DNA of 64,000 bases from Uranotaenia lowii (lineage: Eukaryota; Arthropoda; Insecta; Diptera; Culicidae), in NCBI RefSeq assembly GCF_029784155.1, contig NC_073692.1, positions 428,029,324 through 428,093,323 of the forward strand. Reading direction: 5' to 3'. Both the position numbers and the translations under genes were made by a program. Positions 24,049-33,100 of this stretch are shown one piece after another (within the stretch, counting starts at the first letter, position 1; every line of letters begins with the position of its first letter). The notes below the pieces were generated by a model, which saw only the letters and a program-made list of their open reading frames with translations, was not told where the DNA came from and did not search any database.

Positions 24049-24640
24049 GTCGACTACGAGACGGAACGGCGCTACGAAGGAGGGAGCCCGATACAAACCG
24101 GCCATTAGTTAGCATTGAGCTTAATACAGTAGCCACAGATAACTTCCATCGCTTCTACATGTTTCATTCGTTTAAAACCTTCCTGCAGGTGGAGGAAAAA
24201 CTTAAAAAGGCCAAAGACATCGTTAAGACGGCTAGGTTCCTCTGCTCAGTGATCAGTAGTACCTGTTTTTTTGGCGAATTGGATCTGCAGGCAAGTTAGG
24301 CTGTTTTATTTGATTGGATCAATTAATTTGAACGCTTATTTTTAGGTATAGCATCCATGTTCTTTCAAGCTTCAAAAAATGGTTTAAATGGCTTGGAATT
24401 TCGAGAACGACTCTCTGAGTACAACAGTACGTGTCTGCAATGAGAACCGAAAACCATTGCCGTTGCTTTCATTTTTGTGGCCAGTAAGCTGATTAAATTT
24501 ATGGTGTTAGATTGGATCGGCAAACAGTCGAAACACCTCAATTGGTGGGACATGTTCGTCCAACACGTCACCATGGATATCCTCGAACACATTTGTATGA
24601 AGTGTTGGACCTCTGTCAGCAACCGAACAACGTAACCCCC
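24049..24640 (+). pseudogene. CycK: Cyclin K fragment captured inside a transposon
   Basis: Collinear plus-strand pieces match the cyclin box region of metazoan cyclin K, the partner of CDK12/13 in RNA polymerase II elongation. They are VDYETERRY (24049), FHRFYMFHSFKTF (24144), VEEKLKKAKDIVKTAR (from about 24190), LQKMV-stop-MAWNFENDSL (24388), and IAVAFIFVASKLIKF, then WWDMFVQHVTMDILEHIC (to about 24600). Order and spacing agree with the family. Several segments are missing (for example the helix before VEEK), and stops and frameshifts occur, so no full cyclin is made. A possible intron remains between about 24292 and 24345. The identification is from recall of the family, not a search. Confidence 0.8.
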
Positions 24641-25654
24641 ACGGACAGTCCAAAACAACTTCCTCCCAGTAAATCGTCCCCGCCCATGAGGCCATGACAC
24701 GGGTTAACATTTTTCCGATTACAAGTTAAACACTCCGATCGTCAGCAATCCGTTATCAAAGGTTTGTCTGCAAATTTAAAACAAAACAAAAACCTGGAAA
24801 ACGTATATCCTTTTTAAAATTGTCATGGCAATTCTAATGAGATTTTACATTTTAGGAAGCGCCTGAGACGATGTCGCTATTCGAAAAGAATGGATGACGA
24901 CAGAAACAAATCCGATCGAGCCGCGGTGGCGGAAGAGGAAAATAAATACGAGCAAACCAAAGCTTTTTGCGGATGCCTACCATTCGAAAGTGAACATTTG
25001 TATGCAAAACTTTGTAATAGGCTAATATGGGGCTATTTTATGATGCCTAACTTTAGCCTACAGAAATTAACAGAAAAAAATCGGGTACCTTAAAAGATTT
25101 TTCATGTGCATTAATTTATTCCTGTTTTGTTTTTTTTTTCTTTTTTACGCACAGGTGTAGGATTGCTCAAAAAGGAAAAGCCATCGCGGTCTCATGAAAT
25201 TGCCCTGCGAATTGACGGAGTGTGCGGTTTTTCTAACAATGTACCAGCTCGAAACATGCAGGTAAAACCCCCTGAAGAACAACAAAGGCAAGCTGGGTTA
25301 AAACCGATCAAACATATCGCTCGGAAGCTTAACGGCAAGCGATGATTTTTGCACTAGAAGCGACTGCACAATCCACTGCTTTTCCTTAGTGATACGAGAT
25401 GTGAACTTTCTGACGAAGAGGGCAATTTTCGAGACATTGAGAAATTTTCTTCAGAATCGGTGAGCGACCGTTGAAAAGTAACCAAAGTAAAAAGGTCTAT
25501 TCTAATAAGAACGTAAGTACCGAATTTCGACTATCGAGCCATTTTACAAATCCATATCTAAAGATTTCTATTTATGAATTTTATTTCCTTTTTAGATTCG
25601 ACGTGAGTAAAACGGCCAAGAAGTTAATCTAGTCGAAATGTCAGGAGAATCGTA

Positions 25655-25745
25655 AGCAGCGCTAGCTTAAGAATCCACATGCGATCACACGAAGAAAAGT
25701 CTTTCCCTTGTGCAGCGGTTCACACGATGCGAAGAGAACTCTTTC
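25655..25745 (+). pseudogene. C2H2 zinc-finger-like fragment
   Basis: The plus strand encodes SASLRIHMRSHEEKSFPC, the classical end of a C2H2 finger (L-R-I-H-x3-H) and linker into the next finger's first Cys. The following sequence lacks a complete finger. An acidic tail (TDDDDDDDEVV) follows near 25900-25935. It may be the 3' piece of a second captured gene. Confidence 0.45.
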
Positions 25746-26926
25746 CTAATACGGTTACTGAATTTTCGGAAGAACTTATGCCGTTAAATGAAATAACATT
25801 GTTATTTTTATGAAAATCCGGCCAATTTCCGTGCGAAATTTAGACAAAGTCGGACAATTGTATTAAGATAAACGATAGTAACGGCACCGATGAGGATGGT
25901 CCGACTGACGACGACGATGATGATGATGAAGTCGTTTCGGTTCATTTTGTGTTATAATTTAACATCCTTTAGTGAAGTTGGCCCGTTTTATGATTTCACG
26001 CCCCGCACGGTGGCCGATTAATAAGAACGCGAAATCATGAGCATAAAAAAAATTAAAATTCTTTAAAATATGCTGATTTGTCTTAGTGTATTGGGTTTAT
26101 GGTAAAAAATAAATTATGTATATACGAATAAAATTTTATTTTATTTAGCTATGAAATTTCACTGTATTGAAGTAAATCAAATCAATTAAATTACATGCAT
26201 ATTGTTTAACAGGTAGCTTGGAATTACAGGTCACTTGCAATCTCAGGTTGTTAGCAATTACAGGTCGCTTCAATTTACAGGCCTGTAATTTTATATAGCC
26301 TCTTAAAAATAAATGTCCTCGACCTGTAAAATAACGGTAAATGTCCTGCTCCTTTTTGTTACAGGATATTTACTGTAATTTTACAGAAAATATTTTTTTC
26401 TGTGTATTGAAATCTGTATCAAAAATTTTCATCCCGGATATTTACGCTCAGCTCATCGTAGCTGCGTAGTGCACTCATTTGGACTACGCTGCTCATTATT
26501 GCGGGCTACTATTTGTGCAACATGTCAAACCAGTGTTAAACCTGACATTTTGTATACGCGTACCGTTTTTGGTTTAACCATGTCCGGTTAATTGTAACGG
26601 ACCAAATGTCAGCCACGTCTAAAAAATAAGGTCACGCAAAGTTCAAGGTCGATAAATTCCGTTAAATATAACGATCAGTGTCCTTCTGGGGTTAAACAAT
26701 CAGTTGGAGTTTGAACATTGTGTCGATAGTATTTATTTTTTTAAAGTTACATTTCCTATAATTCAATGACCAATTTTGGTACATGATTCTTTATCACAGG
26801 CCCTAAGCTTGTTGTATTGCATTGTAACGGTTCCGAACTCTAATCTTGAAGTTTTCCCGTATTTGCAAGCGTGATAATTGATGGATGATTGAGTCATCAA
26901 AGTAGATGATTATTGATTGACTCGAA

Positions 26927-28168
26927 GTATAATCACAGAGAACCAGAGTTCGGGCTGGAGCCCCAACCGTGTGTAAAAATTACCAACCGTAATTTCAAAT
27001 AAACGACGCCATTTTTGCAACTTAGCTAAGAGCCACTAGATGTCGTTACGGTACTTCTATTTTTTCCATTTTTACTACACGCTCAGAAAATAATACCTTT
27101 AACGAATGAAAAATGCACTCAAAGCCAAATGTACTTTCAGTCACCCAATCGAGTATGAAAGTAATTGTATGATTTTTTTTGGCCTGTGTTTGTTTTTGTC
27201 GATATTAAAATCCTACATCAAGACAAAATTGAAAAAAAAATTAAGAATAAATTTTGATGTAAACACAAATTTAAAGATTCGTTCAGTATTATTTCTTATT
27301 TCACAAAATTGTTATCTAGGTACGATTGGTGAAAAATTGATACATGATGTTATCGGATATCTGTAATAATGAGTATAATGGAGGAATATTTGAAGAATTT
27401 AAAAAATTTTGATATCGAGTTGCTTTCAAATGTCTATTCCTATTCCCTTAAATTCTAAGGAAGTGTCCGGGTTATCTTCATGCAATTACTCTGCTCTGTC
27501 TAAGAAACCAATGTCGGTATTTGGAATCTATTTCGATCTCGAGAATTTAGCAATGTTTGAAAAAAGATGGGTGGTGAAACTTTCAATTGATTAGATTTGA
27601 AATGCTTCGTTATGAGTGAAATATGTTAAAAAAAAATCCTAAACGAAAAGTGGAGTTTATCCATTCGAGGGGTATCATAAATAACACATCATACAGAAAT
27701 CTTGCGGCAAATATTAACTTAATTATGTTTAGATAATTAAACTCTTATATTACCTTCCTCTTCAAAATAATGTTTGCTTTTTCTCACAAACAAAATTAGT
27801 GGCTCAATACAAAACGAGTACCAAATGAGGCAACATTGCCAAAAGAAAAAGATTTCGTTTAAAGAGCATATATGTAGTTCCTGCTGCAGATATCATTGTT
27901 GCTTTTCATACACCCCAAAAAAAAACTAGCTGAACTCTGTTTTGGTGCGACCTGGAAGTAAATTTTGGGTAATTTATGTTCTGAGTGTTCTCGAATGTTG
28001 ACAAACCAAATCGACAACAACAGCAGAGTTACTTAGCTAAGAGCCACTAGATGGTGCTGTTTTTAGACCAATTTTAACGGTTTTCAAATGGTCGACGATT
28101 CGAATTCTTACACACGGATTCGACACATATTTGTTCGGGGCCCGTTCTCTGGTTCTCTGTGGTATAAT
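26927..28168. mobile_element. DNA element with CACAGAGAACCAGAG ends, 1228 bp
   Basis: Inverted ends CACAGAGAACCAGAG at 26934 and the complement ending at 28161 are flanked by GTATAAT (26927-26933 and 28162-28168), a 7-bp duplication. Just inside each end lies CCGTGTGTAA. No transposase frame is recognisable. A 23-bp direct repeat containing GAGCCACTAGATG lies near both ends (27020-27042 and 28031-28053). Confidence 0.75.
28044..28058 (+). promoter_or_regulatory. CTCF-like motif inside a transposon
   Basis: CCACTAGATGGTGCT matches 13 of 14 positions of the general CTCF core (CCASYAGRKGGCRS). A weaker copy, CCACTAGATGTCGTTA, is at 27033-27048. Binding is inference. Confidence 0.35.
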
Positions 28169-28331
28169 TAAAAATATCTTGGAAAATCTCTGAATTTCTG
28201 AAAATCTGTATGAAATCTGTATAAATTTCCAATTATCTGTAATCTGTATATACAGATTCTGTGTCTGAAAATTTCCATAAAATCTGTATACTTACAGAAA
28301 AATCTGTATATGTGGTAACGCTGGTCACGGC

Positions 28332-28826
28332 ATACGGCAATAACTGAATTAGATTTAAAAATCTCGCTGAGAAAGATTTAAGTAACAATTTTGATATGCT
28401 ATTCTGATCCGGTTTGCATTTGAAAAATGTATTGATTTCAAAATGTGTACAAATATGTCAACTTGGTGTTCCATTTTTTCAAATGAGTTCTACTAGGTAT
28501 GACTGAGATAACTGTGATTGGAAAGTTAGTCTTTTTTTTATTATCATAGAGCAGCTGCAAAATGTGTTTTCCTGAATTTAATAATAATTAAAATGAATTT
28601 ATCCGGATATCAAAAATGCGACAAAATAATGAATAACTTATTGCAAAAAATCCAAATTTAGATTTTTACAAATTGGTGGTTCTAAATCTCCTGGCTGTCG
28701 ATATAATTTCTTGCTACGTTTTAAAATGTGAATCTCGATAAGATGTTTTTGAGTGTTACGCTCAGTTGTTATCCGATTGAGTAAGCGTAGGTTTTAATTA
28801 TCTTGTTTCTTTCAGGATTTTCGAAA
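28332..28826. other. Upstream region of the HDHD2-like gene
   Basis: AT-rich DNA. TTTCTTTCAG just before 28815 could be a splice acceptor for a non-coding 5' exon lying further upstream, which would place the transposon stack in a 5' UTR intron. No other signal is seen. Confidence 0.35.
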
Positions 28827-30171
28827 ATGCGAGTCTCACAGGTAAGAGATATTTAATTCAGAATTGTAGAACTAATTTTAATAATTGAAAAAAGGCTAGT
28901 AGATTTATCTAGTAAAGGTTTCAATTCAAAATTTTTCTTGATACATATTTTTTTTTGTCTATAAACTTTTCTCTAAATAGGCAAATAGTAAAAATATATG
29001 TATTCCTGGGTAATATCTTGAGTAAGTAACAAAATTGTTATCAGCACGAACCTTGTACGTTACGCAAGATTCGATGCCGTTACATTGTTTACAAACAACT
29101 TTTAACAAGCACAAGCTGCACATAGTGTCAAAAAATTTTGCCCCTTTTAGAAGGCCATCAAAAGTCAAAACCCGGTTATTTTGCTAGAAGCTGAAAAATA
29201 TTTAAATTATTTTCAAATCCTCTGCAGACAGTGATTAAAAAAATACGCGATATGAGACCAATTAAGGGAGCTCTTATAGATCTCAGTGGAACATTACACA
29301 TCGATGATCAACCCACAGAGGCAGCACCAGAAGCCTTGGAAAGGTATGTTTGTTGAGTTAATTGAAAGATTATTTTCTTACCTACGTATGCCAAATACTT
29401 TTTATACCATTTTAGGCTAAGAGATTTAGGTGTCACTGTGAAATTCGTAACGAATACAACGAAGGAGAGTGTATTCTCGCTCTATGATCGTCTAATCAGG
29501 ATAGGTTTTCGTTTAGAAAAGGATGAAATCTATGGATCTCTATCTGCTGCATCGAGATACGTACAGAGCAACGATCTAAACCCGTACTATATTCTCACGG
29601 AGGATGCTCGCAGAGATTTTCCTGCTAACACTCCGGACCGGCCCCTAAACGCCGTAGTTGTAGGGTTGGCACCAGAACGATTTTCCTACCAATACCTGAA
29701 CGAAGCCTTCAGAATTCTCCACGCGAGTAGGGGCACCGCTAAACTAATTGCTATTCACGAGGGAAAGTACTATAAGGCGAAAGATGGGATCTCACTGGGG
29801 CCAGGATGCTTCGTCAAGGGTCTGGAGTACAGCAGTGGTGTGCCAAGTGTTTGCATCGGTAAACCAAACGCTTATTTTTTCCGATCCGCTTTGCCAGAGG
29901 GATTGGAACCTCAAGATTGTGTCATGATTGGTGATGTACGGAAAGTGTTTTGATTGTAGATTTTCAAAATTATTTCATTTTTTTTTTTATTTCATAGGAT
30001 CCCAATGACGATTGCATCGGTGCAATGCAGATCGGAATGCGAGGCTTTTTAGTGGAGACGGGAAAATATCAACCGGAACTGCAAACAACGGGAAAATTAC
30101 CCGAAGTGACAGGCATTTTCAAGAATTTCAGCGCTGTAGTTGATCATATTGTAGAAAATATTTATATGTAA
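28827..30171 (+). CDS. HDHD2: HDHD2-like haloacid dehalogenase phosphatase (four exons)
   Basis: Exons 28827-28841, 29228-29343, 29416-29935 and 29998-30171 join in phase to 274 aa. HAD motif I is LIDLSGTLH (nucleophile Asp23; the second Asp of the usual DxD is Ser, as in the HDHD2 family). Motif II is FVTNTTKES and the C-terminal metal-binding motif IV is MIGDDPNDD, split by the last intron. LAPERFSYQYLNEAFRIL and CIGKPNAYFF are typical of the C2-capped HDHD2/PHOSPHO2-side family. The physiological substrate of HDHD2 is not established. The tiny first coding exon (5 codons) is supported by phase and a GTAAGA donor; Met14 is an alternative start. The copy is intact. A Copia element lies 26 bp after the stop. 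Confidence 0.9.
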
Positions 30172-30197
30172 TAATGCAACACATACTTCGCTTTCAT

Positions 30198-33100
30198 TTA
30201 GCAAACAGGTTTATTCGAAGGTTGAACAACTAGTGAAGTTTATTAGAAAGCTTACGTGCTATTTATACAATTCTAATGTTTCATAGCTTACTATAATTTA
30301 ACATCCCCCCTTAAGCTATAATTTATCAATCCCCAAACTATTTCTTGCTTCGATGAATTTGGGAACTGGAACAGCTTTCGTGAAGATGTCTGCAGCTTGT
30401 TGTTTTGAGGAAACATGGGACAAAACAATAGCTTTCGATTCCACCTGCTCTCGAACGAAGTGATGGCGGATATCTATGTGCTTGCTTCTTGAAGAGTAAC
30501 CCATCTCCTTCTCCGCCAGGTTTATCGCACTCTTGTTGTCACAGCGAACCGGAATTGCCATAGACGTCCCAGTCAACTCCGCGATAAGACCACGCCACCA
30601 TATAGCCTCTTGAGTGATGGCCGCCAATGCCATGTACTCTGCTTCCGTTGTGGATAGAGCTACCGTCGGTTGTTTTCGAGAGCTCCAAGCCACCGCACCA
30701 CCATTAACCAGGATAACGTAACCGCTTGTTGACCGCCTCGTTTCAGGATCGTTACCCCAGTCAGCATCGCTGAAAGCATCGAACTGACTCGCGTGTTTCC
30801 TCGAGTAAACCAGTTTCAAGGATTTCGTTCCGCGCAAATACCGCAAGATTCTCTTTGCTGCTGTCCAGTGGGCTTCTCCAGGATTAGAACAGTAGCTGCT
30901 AACGGCATTCACAGCATGGATGATGTCCGGCCTAGTACATTGGGCCAGAAACTGTAGACTCCCCATCAGTTCACGGAATGGAACACGCTTCATCCGCTCC
31001 ACTTCTTCTTCGGACTTTGGACACATCTCTTTTGTCAATTTCTGAGTGTGGTCCAAAGGGGTCTGAACAGGATTACACTCCGACATATTGAACCTCGCCA
31101 GGATATCGTCGATGTAGCTTTCCTGGTCAATTCCAATCTCGCCTTCTTTTCTGGTGATTCGTAGCCCAAGGATTTTTTGAGCCACTCCAAGATCCTTCAT
31201 TTGGAATTTTGATGCTAACCCTTGCTTCACCTTAGTGACCATCTTCTCATCATTTGAGAAAATGAGGAAATCGTCCACGTACACCGTCAATATCAGCACC
31301 TTGGATCCTTCCGCTCGATAGTAGACGCACGTGTCATGTGCTGATCGAGATAGACCCATCTTCCGCAATTCCTTGTCCAGCTTACGATTCCAGACCCTGC
31401 TAGCCTGTTTGAGACCGTATAACGCTTTCTTCAGACGACAAACACGCTTCGTTCCGTCCTCGAAGCCTTCTGGTTGGCGCATGTAAATTTCTTCCCCCTG
31501 GAGTTCGCCCTGAAGAAATGCTGTCACTGCATCGAGTTGGTGGATCTCCAAGTTCAGCTCAACCGCCTTCGCCAGCAAATATCGAATTGTAGCGTAACGG
31601 ACGACCGGAGAATAGGTCTCCGAATAGTCGATGCCTTGGACCTGGGAACACCCTTTGATAACCAGTCTCGCCTTGAACCTTTCAATGGAACCGTCTGCGT
31701 TGGTTTTCACTTTGAACACCCACTTGTTATTCAAAGCCTTTCGTCCTTCCGGTAAGTTGGCCATCTCCCAGGTTCCATTTCTCTCCAGCGACTTATACTC
31801 CATCTGCATGGCCTCGGTCCATCGTTCTCGTTGTGGATGCCGCATCGCTTCCTCGAAGCTTTCAGGCTCGATGATTGGCTGTGAAAGGGAAATCTGCGGA
31901 AATTTCTGGCCTAATGCTGATTTGGGAGAAAACTTGCCTGTGATCGGGCGCTCCCGATCACTGTGCCTCGAATCATGTTGCTCGCCAACGGACTCTTCTG
32001 ATCGTGAGGGGAGCGCAGTAGGTTTTCTTAAATTGCGACGAACACCATCAGTTTTCGGATGCTGAGGAAAATCGAATTTCTTAGGGAAGACACTGTACGT
32101 AACTTCATAATCAGCATACTTGCCTGGTAACCGGCGCTCCCTCGCGCTGCGCCTGACCACCCCCGTAGGCTGTGGATCTTCTGAATGCGGAGGGAGCGCA
32201 GATGATGCGCTGGTTGACTCCGCTCCAGATTCCACCGTCGTTTCGTAGTCTTCGTCACCAGTGAAAGTTGAATCACACCAGATAGATTCATCTTCACTTG
32301 CCTCATCCTCAAGCTCTTGTTCGATTTCCGTTTCGACTGCTTCAGTCGAGAATTCCACCATCGGAGTTTCCGTTTCCGTTTCTGGCTTTTGGTTTTTCTC
32401 AACTCCCTCGCACAAAAAAATCACGTCTCGGCTAACGAACACCTTACCAGTTCTTTCGTTGTACATTCGGTACCCTTTGGCGTTGGTGGCATACCCGATG
32501 AATAAACAGGATTGAGATTTCGGATCCCATTTCTTCCTTCTTACTTTTGGTACGTGAGCCATCGCTGCTGTGCCGAAAACTCGCAGGTGCGACAGATCTG
32601 GTCGAATCCCTGTGAATTTCTCTTCCGGCGTAACCTGGACTCCCTTGGATGGCGATCGGTTGATTAAGTAAACCGCTGTACCAACTGCTTCGGCCCAAAA
32701 TCGTTTGTCCATGCCAGCGTCGAACAGCATTGCCTTCGCTCGCTCAATGATGCTTCGATTCATTCGTTCTGCCAACCCGTTTTGCTCTGGATTGTACGGT
32801 ACCGTCAATTCGTGGCTGATCCCATTCGCCTTGAGGAACTTAAAGAACTTCTGCCCGACGTACTCCTTTCCATTGTCACTTCTCAAACGTTTCAGTTTCA
32901 AACCTGTTTGAGTCTCGACGAACGCCTTGAAATCTTGAAACGCGCTCAGGGCTTCTTTCTTGGATTGCAAGAAATATACAAACGTCTTGCGGCTGCAATC
33001 ATCGATGAAAGTAATGAAGTATTTACTTCCACCGATCGATTCTTGCTCCATCGGACCACACAGATCCGAATGAACCAACTCCAGAACTTCCTTGGCTCGG

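Larger units (their letters stand above)
23500..26406 (+). mobile_element. TA-flanked transposon carrying captured gene pieces, 2.9 kb
   Basis: Inverted ends CACAGAAAAAAATA (23502) and the complement ending at 26404 are flanked by TA. Closing the site gives an uninterrupted AATCTGTATTGAAATCTG. A subterminal block with GATATTTACTGTAATTTTAC and an AACAAAAAGGAGCA motif appears near both ends. No transposase is evident. Instead the middle contains plus-strand pieces of cyclin K (24049-24640) and, later, a C2H2 zinc-finger-like fragment (25655-25740). Host pieces inside terminal repeats indicate gene capture by a non-autonomous element. Confidence 0.75.
23418..28331. mobile_element. hAT-type transposon shell, 4.9 kb, with two elements nested inside
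   Basis: The 8-bp duplication GTCACGGC (23418-23425 and 28324-28331) flanks inverted ends CAGCGTTGCCACAT and CAGCGTTACCACAT. Both the TSD length and the CAG...TTGCCA ends fit hAT. AATCTGTA units occur near both ends (subterminal repeats). No hAT transposase is present; the native interior is short, and most of the length is the two nested elements at 23502-26404 and 26934-28161. Confidence 0.85.

Noticed and set aside
24365..24710. Minus-strand frames of 111 and 67 codons
   Set aside because: They are antisense to the cyclin K fragment and share no recognisable motif.
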